Below, piece after piece: positions 15,581 through 23,603 of a stretch of 64,000 nt of DNA. The number at the start of each line of letters is the position of its first letter. Positions within the stretch are counted from its first letter, which is position 1. The notes under the pieces are model-generated. The model ran no database searches, had not been told where the DNA came from, and saw only the letters and a list, made by a program, of their open reading frames with translations. The position numbers and the translations under genes were made by a program. The stretch spans positions 1 to 64,000 of the forward strand of contig CAZWDS010000003.1 of the NCBI GenBank assembly GCA_964632495.1, read 5' to 3'. Source of the DNA: CALKXV01 sp964632495 (GTDB lineage Bacteria; Pseudomonadota; Alphaproteobacteria; Rhodobacterales; Rhodobacteraceae).

Positions 15581-17616
15581 TTTTTCTTGCGAGACTTGCG
15601 TTTTTGCTTCTTGCGCGGCTTCGGCGGCGTGGGGCCTGCATCATTGGGCGCGTCCTTGGTCTCGGTTGCGTCTGCATCAGCACTGACATCCGTGTCTGTT
15701 TCGACCCCGTCCGCTGTTTCGTCTGACTTATTGTTTTTCTTCACAGCAACTGGTTCAGGCGCTTTGTTCTTGCCGCGGATGTTGCCCCAAAGGTCTGGCT
15801 TGAACCCATGGTTCCGCATGATGATGTACTGCTGCGAGAAGGTGATCACGTTGTTCGCGATCCAATAGATCACCAGACCGCTGGCAAAACTGCCTAGCAT
15901 GAACATGAACACCCAAGGCATCCAAGCAAAGATCATCTGCTGCGTCGGGTCCGTTGGGGCAGGGTTCAGTTTTTGCTGCAACCACATCGAGATGCCCAAA
16001 AGAATAGGCAAAATACCGATAAAGATCAGGGCTAGGATGCTGGTGGGATCGGGCGCGTTGAAGGGCAACAGGCCGAATAGGTTCATGATCGACGTTGGAT
16101 CCGGGGCGCTTAGGTCCTGGAAAGGGCCAAAGAACGGCGCGTGCCGCAGTTCAATCGTGACGAAAATCACTTTGTAGAGCGAGAAAAAGATCGGGATCTG
16201 CATCAGGATCGGCAAACACCCGGCAGCGGGATTCACCTTTTCCTTTTTGTACAGCGCCATCATCTCTTGCTGCATCTTCTGGCGGTCGTCGCCCGTACGC
16301 TCTTTCAGCTTCTCCATCTCGGGTTGAAGTTCTTTCATCCGCGCCATCGAGATGTAGGATTTTCGCGCCAGCGGGAATAACAGCGCCTTGATCAACAAGG
16401 TCAGCGCGATAATGGCCCACCCCATGTTGCCGAGGGCGGCGTTGAATTCGTGCAGGGCAAAGAAGATCGGTTTGGTCAAGAAATAGAACCAGCCCCAATC
16501 AATCGAGTTGATGAAACCCTCGATCTTGGCGTCACCGCCGAACCCAAAGAAATACTTCACCGAGGGGATAAACCCTTCGATCCGACGCCCCGCTTCGTAG
16601 TCGCGGATGGTCTCCCATTCCTTTGCGCCTGCAAACAACTGCGTCGTGGTGCTGGAGGTCTCTCCCGGGGCTACAGTGACCGTCGGCATCTGTGCGGCGG
16701 TGCGATAGATGTCTTGGTTCGGAAGGTATTCGACAATACTTGTGAACGGCGTGCCTTGCGTCGGGATCAGCGTCGTCATCCAATAGTGATCGGTGAAACC
16801 AACCCATCCGTTTTCTTCGATTTGAACTTTCTCGGCACGGCCGCGCGGCGACCAACCGTCACCCGTCATGTCGGGCATGTCGCCATAGTCAACGTCATCC
16901 AACTCGCCGTCGTTCCGGCGAATTGCGCCTTCATGGATGATGAAAAAGCCGGACAAATCCTGCGGTTCACCTTGTCGCGCGACCAATCCAAACGGGGCCA
17001 GTTTAACCGAGTCTTCGGTTGGATTTTCAACGGTTTGGGTCACGTCAAACATGAAGCGGTCATCCACTTCAATGGTGCGACGGAAAATTAGTCCAGTAGG
17101 GCTATCCCAGCGAAGAACAATGGCTGCGCCCGGCGCAAGTGTTGTACCGCTTTCAATGTCCCAAATTGTGTCAGTCGAAGGCACGTCGTCAAGCGTCAGA
17201 TCGCCGCCGGGAAGCCAGCCAAATGCAGCATAATAAGGTTCGGCGCTTCCGACGGGTGATAGCAGCGTCACGTTTTCAGAACCGTCACCAAGCGTGTCCT
17301 TATAGTTGCCAAGCTCCAATTCGTCGATCCGACCGCCAGACAGGGAAACCGAGCCTTTCAAGCTAGGTGTTTCGATTGGAATGCGTGGGGCTTCTGGGGT
17401 AGCTGCCGCGGTTTCTGCCGGTGCCGCGGTTTCCCCTTCCCCATCCGCGACTGCGGAGGGCAAAAGCTGGTCACCATCTACGTTTGTCGTTACGGGCGTT
17501 CCGTCGGGATTGAGCGCAGGGTCAATGGGTTCGGGTGCGAAGAAAATCATCCAGACGACCAGCACGAGAGAGCTGAGCACCATCGCAAGGATTAGGTTCT
17601 TGTTCTGATCGTCCAT
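15577..17616 (-). CDS. yidC: Membrane protein insertase YidC, long form
   Basis: A 679-residue YidC/Oxa1 insertase. An N-terminal anchor (NLILAMVLSSLVLVVWMIFF) is followed by an Ala/Pro/Glu-rich linker, the large periplasmic domain, and the conserved five-helix core with MAWIIALT-, NPAAGCLPILMQIPIFFSLY- and the YWIANNVITFSQQYIIM regions. It is longer than E. coli YidC (548 aa) because of the linker and a C-terminal tail of about 70 residues that ends KPRKKQKRKSRKKK, able to contact the ribosome. ATG 17616 is chosen over an in-frame GTG 9 bp upstream. Confidence 0.95.
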   Translation of the reverse strand: MDDQNKNLILAMVLSSLVLVVWMIFFAPEPIDPALNPDGTPVTTNVDGDQLLPSAVADGEGETAAPAETAAATPEAPRIPIETPSLKGSVSLSGGRIDELELGNYKDTLGDGSENVTLLSPVGSAEPYYAAFGWLPGGDLTLDDVPSTDTIWDIESGTTLAPGAAIVLRWDSPTGLIFRRTIEVDDRFMFDVTQTVENPTEDSVKLAPFGLVARQGEPQDLSGFFIIHEGAIRRNDGELDDVDYGDMPDMTGDGWSPRGRAEKVQIEENGWVGFTDHYWMTTLIPTQGTPFTSIVEYLPNQDIYRTAAQMPTVTVAPGETSSTTTQLFAGAKEWETIRDYEAGRRIEGFIPSVKYFFGFGGDAKIEGFINSIDWGWFYFLTKPIFFALHEFNAALGNMGWAIIALTLLIKALLFPLARKSYISMARMKELQPEMEKLKERTGDDRQKMQQEMMALYKKEKVNPAAGCLPILMQIPIFFSLYKVIFVTIELRHAPFFGPFQDLSAPDPTSIMNLFGLLPFNAPDPTSILALIFIGILPILLGISMWLQQKLNPAPTDPTQQMIFAWMPWVFMFMLGSFASGLVIYWIANNVITFSQQYIIMRNHGFKPDLWGNIRGKNKAPEPVAVKKNNKSDETADGVETDTDVSADADATETKDAPNDAGPTPPKPRKKQKRKSRKKK

Positions 17617-17800
17617 GGGACCCACCGGCGTTTTGATTGCGTCCGTGGTTCAACCCTCCAGAGGACGAAAGGTCAAGGTGTTTTCCCCATAATCTAATGG
17701 TTTTGCAGCGAATGCACCGAAGCCGCGGCGTGGGAAGACAGCCGACAATCTGACGTTGGCCCAAACGTACTCGGCCCGTCTTGCCGGAGACAGTATCGTA

Positions 17801-19330
17801 CTATTTCACGGAACGCAGTATCGGTTGGTGATGCGCAGGCGGCGCGTTTTCTTCCAGCCAGAGTAAAGTTTCACCAAGCGGCATTGGGCGTGCGGCGATG
17901 TAGCCTTGGATTTCATGGCACCCAAGATTTCTTAGAGCCTCAACTTCGGCCGGCGTCTCGACACCTTCTGCCAAAGCCTTCACTTTAAGCTTTTCGCTGA
18001 AGGCCAAAAGGGCTGCGACCATCTTGTGTTGTTCGTCGTCGTGATCCAGCTGACTGACAAGACAGCGGTCTATTTTGATTCGACCCACGTTGAACCGCCG
18101 GATGTTGATAAAACTGGTGTACCCCGTACCAAAGTCATCAAGATCAATTCGGCAGCCTATGCGCGAAATTGCGTTCAACGTGCGCGAAATGACGTCCTCA
18201 CTCGTTTCGGCTACAACACTTTCCAACACTTCGACAACAAGGCGTTCTGGCGCGATGCTATGGCGGTCTAGTTCCCAGCGGACATGGTCTGGAAGCCGCG
18301 GATTGCGCAGCTCGTCGCTCGAAAAATTGACCGAAACAGTGGGAATGTCGAACCCCGCTTCGTCCCAGGCATTCAAGGCGGTCAAAGATTGCTTCAAGAT
18401 GACTTCGGCTAGTCTTTGGGACAAACCAGCCCGGTCGACATCATCCAAAAAGTGGCCGGGTGCGACCAGTCCGCGTTCGGGATGGTCCCACCTTGCCAGA
18501 GCCTCAAATCCCGAGATTTGGCCCGTTTCGACTATGATCTGAGGTTGGAACCATGCAAAAATCTCGCCACTTTCCAATGCATTAGATATTTCTCGCGCTT
18601 GATCGCGTTCGTTGATCTTGTTGCTTGATAGCCCATCACTGTAAACGCGAACCGATCCGGGGCCTGCCATAGTTGCCAGTTCGCAAGCACGTTGTGCGCC
18701 CGCCATCAGGTTTGCCCCGCCACTGCCCCTGATATGACAGTGCGACGCAAGACCAATCGACATCGAGCAGTAGGTACGCGTCGGCCCGTCACAAAAGGGT
18801 TCATCAAAAATGGATTGGATGCGCCGCGACAACTGCAGAAGATTTTCGGTTTCCGGGGCTCGTACATTACAGATTCCAATGGCAAAGCCTGATCCGACTC
18901 TTGCAACTAGATCTTCGTCTCGCATGAAATGTTGCAGTCGATCTGCAGTTTCGACAAGAACACTATCGCGCATCCCGCGACCAAATCGATCTTCCAAAGC
19001 ATCGATATCGTCGATGGCGATGCAAAGGACAGCGATTTCACGGTTTGTTCTCTGTGAGAGTGCGTGGCGGTCATCTGCCCATGCAATTAAACCGTCCCGC
19101 AACGCTGTGTGTGTTAGGGGGTCTTTTTCTCCGTACATCGCATCTGTTTGAACGCGAATCTGTCCTGTCAGGGCCATGAAAGATGGAACAGCGACGGCCG
19201 TGATGATTAAGCCTATCTCACCGCCCAGCCAGAACGCGATTAAGCAGATCGCAGGTAGGTATATCCAAACCTGCAGTGTGCTGAGCGCGTGCACAGCTTT
19301 CTTCGCAAATGTCGTGCCAGTCAGAGACAT
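17801..19330 (-). CDS. Membrane c-di-GMP phosphodiesterase (degenerate GGDEF, intact EAL)
   Basis: A 509-residue protein with two N-terminal membrane segments (about 20-55), a GGDEF fold whose active-site motif is reduced to VGSGF (145-149), and an EAL domain with all key residues: EAL at 276-278, N335, E367, DDFGTG from 398, KIDR and AEGVE. The diguanylate cyclase half should be inactive, possibly a GTP-sensing or structural module, while the EAL half should hydrolyse c-di-GMP. It has no close operon partners; ttcA ends 65 bp upstream on the same strand. Confidence 0.9.
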   Translation of the reverse strand: MSLTGTTFAKKAVHALSTLQVWIYLPAICLIAFWLGGEIGLIITAVAVPSFMALTGQIRVQTDAMYGEKDPLTHTALRDGLIAWADDRHALSQRTNREIAVLCIAIDDIDALEDRFGRGMRDSVLVETADRLQHFMRDEDLVARVGSGFAIGICNVRAPETENLLQLSRRIQSIFDEPFCDGPTRTYCSMSIGLASHCHIRGSGGANLMAGAQRACELATMAGPGSVRVYSDGLSSNKINERDQAREISNALESGEIFAWFQPQIIVETGQISGFEALARWDHPERGLVAPGHFLDDVDRAGLSQRLAEVILKQSLTALNAWDEAGFDIPTVSVNFSSDELRNPRLPDHVRWELDRHSIAPERLVVEVLESVVAETSEDVISRTLNAISRIGCRIDLDDFGTGYTSFINIRRFNVGRIKIDRCLVSQLDHDDEQHKMVAALLAFSEKLKVKALAEGVETPAEVEALRNLGCHEIQGYIAARPMPLGETLLWLEENAPPAHHQPILRSVK

Positions 19331-19395
19331 AGTCAGAGCGCGCCCTATCTTACGGCTAGTCGCCCAGACCTAACAGGGTGGCGCTGTATAACTCG

Positions 19396-20256
19396 TTAAT
19401 TTTCGTCGTGTTTTCTTTGGAGCGACAGAAAGTCGAAAAGAGCGGGGTCCAGCAGGTGCGAGGGTCTGGCGTTCATGAGGGCGCGGAACATGATTTGGCG
19501 GCGGCCTGGGGTGGTTTTTTCCCAACTGTCCAGAATGGCTTTGACCTGTTGCCGCTGGAGGCCGTCTTGGCTGCCGCATAGATCGCAAGGGATGATGGGG
19601 TAATTCATGGCGCGGGCGAAGCCGTCGCAATCGGCTTCGGCGACATGAGCCAAGGGGCGATAGACGAACAGATCGCCCTCTTCGTTCAACAGTTTGGGTG
19701 GCATCGTGGCCAAGCGACCGCCGTGGAACAGGTTCATGAAGAACGTCTCGAGAATGTCGTCGCGGTGATGGCCAAGCACGATGGCCGAGCAGCCTTCTTC
19801 GCGCGCGACCCGGTAAAGATTGCCGCGCCGGAGCCTTGAACAGAGGGCACAAAAGGTGCGACCTTCGGGGATTTTGTCCATCACGATCGAGTAGGTGTCT
19901 TGATATTCGATCCGGTGGGGGACCTGCATTTTGTCAAGGAAATCAGGGAGTACCGTGGCCGGAAAGCCGGGTTGACCCTGATCGAGATTGCAGGCCAGAA
20001 GGTCGACGGGGAGAAGGCCGCGCCATTTCAATTCGTACAAGACGGCAAGCAAGGTATAGCTGTCTTTGCCGCCCGACAAACAGACCAGCCAGCGTTGTGG
20101 GGCTGCCTTTGGGTCACGGCCGTCACCTTCGATCATGCCGTATTTCTCAATGGCTTCGCGCGTATTTCGGATGATCCGTTTGCGTAGCTTTTTGAACGCG
20201 CTGGTCTTGGGGGCGCCGTGAAAAAGCGGGTGAATGTCGTCGCCGTCGTCAAGCAT
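19396..20256 (-). CDS. ttcA: tRNA 2-thiocytidine(32) synthetase
   Basis: A 286-residue PP-loop ATPase of the TtcA family, which thiolates cytidine 32 of certain tRNAs using an iron-sulfur cluster. Motifs: PP-loop CLSGGKDSYT, cluster cysteines in FCALCSRLRRG and in PCDLCGSQDG, and LGHHRDDILETFFMN. I start at ATG 20256 (MLDDGDDIHPLF) because TtcA proteins usually begin this way; ATGs at 20355 and beyond would add an unconserved leader that runs through an 11-bp tandem repeat. The repeat lies about 105 bp upstream of the chosen start. Confidence 0.93.
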   Translation of the reverse strand: MLDDGDDIHPLFHGAPKTSAFKKLRKRIIRNTREAIEKYGMIEGDGRDPKAAPQRWLVCLSGGKDSYTLLAVLYELKWRGLLPVDLLACNLDQGQPGFPATVLPDFLDKMQVPHRIEYQDTYSIVMDKIPEGRTFCALCSRLRRGNLYRVAREEGCSAIVLGHHRDDILETFFMNLFHGGRLATMPPKLLNEEGDLFVYRPLAHVAEADCDGFARAMNYPIIPCDLCGSQDGLQRQQVKAILDSWEKTTPGRRQIMFRALMNARPSHLLDPALFDFLSLQRKHDEN

Positions 20257-20360
20257 GGGTCCGATATGCCAGCTATTCTGGCCTTGGGGAAGACCGGGGT
20301 GTTGCGCGGTGATTTTGGCGGCGTTAACGCTTTCCCGCATTGGTTGCAGGTCCATTTTGA

Positions 20361-20404
20361 ATGTCGGTATCACGTCGGTATTACGTCGGTATTGCGTCGG
20401 TGCC
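20361..20404. repeat. 11-bp tandem repeat upstream of ttcA
   Basis: Four consecutive 11-mers: ATGTCGGTATC, ACGTCGGTATT, ACGTCGGTATT, GCGTCGGTGCC. The two central copies are identical. The 11-bp period is close to one DNA helical turn, so all copies face the same side. Located between ttcA and the DUF1127-like gene. Confidence 0.75.
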
Positions 20405-20481
20405 CCATCGGCGCGTCCGGAACCCTGCCCAAAGAGCCACCGAACGGTAAGAAAGATCACCGGACGTTAAGAAAAGGGTCT

Positions 20482-20516
20482 TTGAACGCGGGCGAGCCGT
20501 CTGCGCCCGCGTTCAA
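20482..20516 (-). terminator. Terminator hairpin after the DUF1127-like gene
   Basis: TTGAACGCGGGC pairs perfectly with GCCCGCGTTCAA over 12 bp. On the minus strand it begins 8 bases past the stop of the gene at 20525-20764 and is followed by AAAGACCCTTTTCTT, a weak T-rich tail. Confidence 0.7.
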
Positions 20517-20524
20517 GCCAGCCC

Positions 20525-20764
20525 TCACCGAAGATACGGCGACAACGGCAAAGACGGTCCCGCGGCCCTCTGCGGCGGCAAACCAATGTCGCGCCTCAGA
20601 TGGTCATCAAGTTCCGATAGTTCAGGCGGTGGAGGCCGCGACGGCGGGAAGGCGACAAGCGCCCCGAAAGCGGCACGCAGAACTCTAAGCGGGCCGTGTT
20701 GCGCAATCGTGGCTTCGATGCTGGTCGAAAGGGACGGTGCGGGTGGCAATTCATCATAGGTCAT
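20525..20764 (-). CDS. DUF1127-like small protein
   Basis: A 79-residue protein starting MTYDELPPAPSLS. The C-terminal half has LSELDDHLRRDIGLPPQ, matching the L-x-ELDD-x-L-x-DIGL core of DUF1127 proteins. In alphaproteobacteria small DUF1127 proteins have been linked to RNA metabolism and phosphate or stress responses; the role of this one is unknown. The linker is rich in proline. An in-frame ATG at 20833 would add 23 residues. The strong hairpin just after the stop supports this being an expressed gene. Confidence 0.7.
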   Translation of the reverse strand: MTYDELPPAPSLSTSIEATIAQHGPLRVLRAAFGALVAFPPSRPPPPELSELDDHLRRDIGLPPQRAAGPSLPLSPYLR

Positions 20765-20911
20765 ATGCGTATCCCGTGCCAAAGGGCGAACGGGCTCCTT
20801 TTTATTTGAAGGGTAAGCGCCAGACGCATGCACGGAGTCTGTGCGTGGATATGGCGTTTTGATCGGGTTGGAAGGGGTTCGGGAGCTATCCCGAGGGGTG
20901 AAGAACGGTGC

Positions 20912-20986
20912 TTAGGTTCGCAAGAACCCGTTGCCCCAGGTTGCTTCGCGCGCCACACATTGGAGGTTTGAAATCATGTTCATCAT
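20912..20986 (-). CDS. Possible 24-codon leader or small ORF with a strong, hairpin-buried ribosome-binding site
   Basis: Encodes MMNMISNLQCVAREATWGNG followed by FLRT and a TAA stop. AAAAGGAGGTCTGAC directly before the ATG is close to an ideal ribosome-binding site. The GGAGGT can pair with ACCTCC inside the same small ORF, which would hide it. It lies about 150 bp upstream of the DUF1127-like gene on the same strand. No family is recognised, and expression is unproven. Confidence 0.3.
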   Translation of the reverse strand: MMNMISNLQCVAREATWGNGFLRT

Positions 20987-20997
20987 GTCAGACCTCC
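20962..20997. promoter_or_regulatory. Inverted repeat that could sequester a ribosome-binding site
   Basis: GGAGGTTTGA and TCAGACCTCC are inverted over 10 bp with one G-U/mismatch position and a 16-nt loop. On the minus-strand transcript the 5' arm is the GGAGGT of the 24-codon ORF; on the plus strand the stem is followed by TTTT, like a terminator. No plus-strand gene lies upstream to be terminated. Confidence 0.5.
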
Positions 20998-21135
20998 TTT
21001 TGCTGGGTGTAGGTCACAAAGGTTCGGGTAAAGGAATGTGGGTCAAGAATCCAGACAATTTTTAGACCCGTTTAATCGGAGAAACGCAGAGGCGTGGCTT
21101 GTGGCGCTAAGAGGACCGCTCTGCGGACAGAGCCG

Positions 21136-21624
21136 TTATTCAAGAACCCGTGTTTCTACGTGATAGCGAGCTTCGGGATCGGCATCTCTCATTGCCATGG
21201 CATGTGCCCATGTTTCGTCCCATCCACCTTCACCTGTGATCGGCTGACGTTGACCATTTGCACCTTCCTTGACTACGTACCAGATCGGTATCGATGACGC
21301 AGCGCTTTCAACATAGGTTTCCATGAATGAAGGGAACCAACCAGCGTCCATCCCCATTGAAGAATTTTTCTCTAAAAACACTAGACCCCAAGGGTTTTTA
21401 GGGCCAAATCCTTCATCGCAATGTGCAATTCCAACTTTTGCATCAGCTTCTTCGAGAACAATCCAACAAACATATTGCTGCCCAGCTTCGCCGTAATCCC
21501 AGTTCATCAGGATGGGTTTCGGTTGCACAAGTAGACTACGAACATGCCTGACGACTTGTTCGTTTGAAATGCCCTTTAGCTCATTCTCGATGAGATCGGT
21601 TAGCGCGCTGGCTTTCACTTCCAT
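21136..21624 (-). CDS. Hypothetical protein (162 aa)
   Basis: A 162-residue soluble protein, acidic and tryptophan-rich, that I cannot assign to a family. It starts MEVKASALTDLIENEL and has segments MNWDYGEAGQQYVCWIVLE, GIAHCDEGFGPKNPWGLVF, MDAGWFPSFMETYVES and GGWDETWAHAMAM. There is no signal peptide or membrane segment. The compact, Trp/Asp-rich form recalls single-domain immunity-type proteins, but this is only an impression. It lies between yidD and the DUF1127-like gene on the same strand and looks somewhat AT-richer than its neighbours. Confidence 0.7.
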   Translation of the reverse strand: MEVKASALTDLIENELKGISNEQVVRHVRSLLVQPKPILMNWDYGEAGQQYVCWIVLEEADAKVGIAHCDEGFGPKNPWGLVFLEKNSSMGMDAGWFPSFMETYVESAASSIPIWYVVKEGANGQRQPITGEGGWDETWAHAMAMRDADPEARYHVETRVLE

Positions 21625-21693
21625 AAATTTCGATACCGCGTCACTTCGCGAACGGCAACTAAGGGCTCAAACCGGACGTTCAGGTCTCGTCGC

Positions 21694-21915
21694 TTAATCC
21701 GGTACGTTGTCGATGCCAGAGTTGCCCCAGGGGTGGCATCTGAGGATGCGGCGGAGTGCGAGCAAGCCTCCTTTGAGGCCTCCGTGCTTTTCCAGCGCTT
21801 CCAAAGCATAGGCCGAGCATGTCGGGTGGTAGCGGCAGTTATGGCCGACCCATGGGCTGAAGATCAGACGATAGCTTTTGACGGGAAAGGCGAGGAGGCG
21901 GGCGAGGGGGCTCAT
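21694..21915 (-). CDS. yidD: Membrane protein insertion efficiency factor YidD
   Basis: A 73-residue YidD protein with the family signature region YRLIFSPWVGHNCRYHPTCS and YALEALEKHG, ending after RILRCHPWGNSG. YidD is a small membrane-associated factor that helps YidC-dependent insertion. It starts inside the end of rnpA (4-bp overlap), the normal arrangement. In many genomes yidC follows soon after, but here it is about 4 kb further along. Confidence 0.95.
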   Translation of the reverse strand: MSPLARLLAFPVKSYRLIFSPWVGHNCRYHPTCSAYALEALEKHGGLKGGLLALRRILRCHPWGNSGIDNVPD

Positions 21916-22271
21916 TCTGTGGCCTTGGGGTGGGCTTTTTTGAGCGCGCGTTCCAGATCGGTGCGCATTTCGGCAAAATCTTGGGTGGCGGTGCTGTCGC
22001 GGCGGCCGATCAGGACATAGTCGAAGCCGTCGTGTCCGTGTTCCGGCAGGATCATCCGGGCGATTTCGCGAAGGCGGCGTTTGGCGCGGTTGCGGGCGAC
22101 GGCGTTGCCGACCTTCTTGGAGCAGGTGAAACCGATGCGGATGCCGCTGGCTTCGTCTTCGTCGCGGGCGCGGTATTGCAGGGTGAAGGCGGGCGTCGAG
22201 ATACGTTTCGCCCGGGCCGCTTTTAAAAAGTCGGCGCGTTTGGTCAGAATGGTGAGTGAACCAAGGCCCAT
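21912..22271 (-). CDS. rnpA: Ribonuclease P protein component
   Basis: Encodes the basic protein subunit of RNase P. The RNR motif region reads KVGNAVARNRAKRRLREI, and LTKRADFLKAARAKR is the normal N-terminal part. Start is uncertain: ATG 22271 gives 119 residues; a GTG at 22283 with GGGGG before it, or ATGs at 22337 and 22331, are possible but add unconserved residues. It follows rpmH directly, as in nearly all bacteria, and overlaps yidD. Confidence 0.92.
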   Translation of the reverse strand: MGLGSLTILTKRADFLKAARAKRISTPAFTLQYRARDEDEASGIRIGFTCSKKVGNAVARNRAKRRLREIARMILPEHGHDGFDYVLIGRRDSTATQDFAEMRTDLERALKKAHPKATE

Positions 22272-22353
22272 AGTAGCTTTCACGTTGCCCCCAGAAACGA
22301 CAAAGCCGCCGACGGAAACCCGCGGCGGCATTATCACCCGAAAAAGGGCGCGG

Positions 22354-22491
22354 TTACGCGCTCAGGCTTTTCCGGCCGCGCAGACGGCGAGCGTTCAGAA
22401 TCTTGCGGCCCGCTTTCGTTGCCATGCGCGCGCGAAAACCGTGGCGCCGTTTGCGGACCAGGTTTGACGGTTGGAATGTGCGCTTCGACAT
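22354..22491 (-). CDS. rpmH: 50S ribosomal protein L34
   Basis: A 45-residue, very basic protein, MSKRTFQPSNLVRKRRHGF and so on to GRKSLSA, which is L34. AGGAGA lies 6 bp before the ATG at 22491. A longer in-frame ATG at 22572 is not expected for L34. It heads rpmH-rnpA-yidD. Confidence 0.97.
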   Translation of the reverse strand: MSKRTFQPSNLVRKRRHGFRARMATKAGRKILNARRLRGRKSLSA

Positions 22492-22862
22492 CGCTTTTCT
22501 CCTAAAAGGCCCCGGAATCGGGCCTGATTGTTCCGAAGCCCGGTGAATAAGAGGATCATTTGAGCAAGTCAACGGGTTTGGCGGGTTTTCCGGTGCTTAA
22601 CCCTTGGGTGTTTTACACCGATTCTGGTGGTTCTGGCCGGGGACCTGATGGATTGGCGTGTCCTCGTTGAAATAATCGCCTCGTTTTCTTTCAGCGGATC
22701 GCGGGGCCGTGATCAAAATATTTCAGAACGGGGCAAATCTTACAGTTCCTCTGACACAACGCTCACCTGTGATCACTGGGGCGTGAGGAGGCTCAAAATC
22801 ACCACAAGTTCAGCGCATGTTTAGCCCAACAGCATAGACCGTGCGAATGAGAAGTGATTGAT

Positions 22863-23600
22863 ATGACCGACATGACACAGACCCCAGAGCAACCCGGTGG
22901 ATTGGCGAAACGCCTGCCGCTTTTGATTATCCTTGCCGTTGCCGCGGTTGGGGCCTTCACGTTGAAGGATTACCTCAGCTTTCAGGCGCTGGCGGACAAT
23001 CGCGAGGCTTTGATTGCGTTTCGGGATGCCAATTACCTTTTGACCGTGCTGGTCTTTATGGCCGCTTACATTGCCATCGTCGCCTTTTCGCTGCCCGGTG
23101 CCACCATCGCGACGCTGACCGGTGGCTTTCTTTTCGCGACTTTCCCGGGGTTCGTTTACATCGTTACGGCCGCCACGATTGGGGCCACGGCGATCTTTCT
23201 GGCTGCCCGCATGGGATTTGGGGCCAAGCTGGGGGCCAAGTTGGAAGCCTCGGACGGGCCGATCAAGGCGATCAAGGACGGGATTGACGAAAACCAGTGG
23301 TCGATGTTGTTTCTGATCCGATTGGTGCCTGCAGTGCCGTTCTTTGTGGCGAACCTGTTGCCTGCGTTCCTTGAAGTGCCGCTGCGTCGGTTTGTGATCT
23401 CGACCTTCTTCGGCATCATTCCGGGCACCGTTGTCTATACATCCGTGGGTGCCGGTCTGGGCGAGGTGTTTGCCGCCGGTGAAACGCCGAACCTTGGGAT
23501 CATCTTTGAACCTCACATCCTGTTGCCGATCCTTGGCTTGTCTGCTTTGGCCGCGCTTCCCATCGTCCTTAAGGCCGTCCGCGGCAAGTCGGAGATCTGA
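22863..23600 (+). CDS. TVP38/TMEM64 (DedA-like) membrane protein
   Basis: A 245-residue inner-membrane protein with about six hydrophobic segments. The SNARE-associated/VTT core is visible: FSLPGATIATLTGGFLF, then the second half with LIRLVPAVPFFVANLLPAF and the FGIIPGTVVYTSVGAGLG segment, which hold the re-entrant loops of the family. The function is probably lipid or small-molecule transport and is not settled. ATG 22863 has GAGAAG 8 bp upstream. The flavoprotein gene begins 3 bp after the stop, so the two are an operon. Confidence 0.88.
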   Translation: MTDMTQTPEQPGGLAKRLPLLIILAVAAVGAFTLKDYLSFQALADNREALIAFRDANYLLTVLVFMAAYIAIVAFSLPGATIATLTGGFLFATFPGFVYIVTAATIGATAIFLAARMGFGAKLGAKLEASDGPIKAIKDGIDENQWSMLFLIRLVPAVPFFVANLLPAFLEVPLRRFVISTFFGIIPGTVVYTSVGAGLGEVFAAGETPNLGIIFEPHILLPILGLSALAALPIVLKAVRGKSEI

Positions 23601-23603
23601 TCC

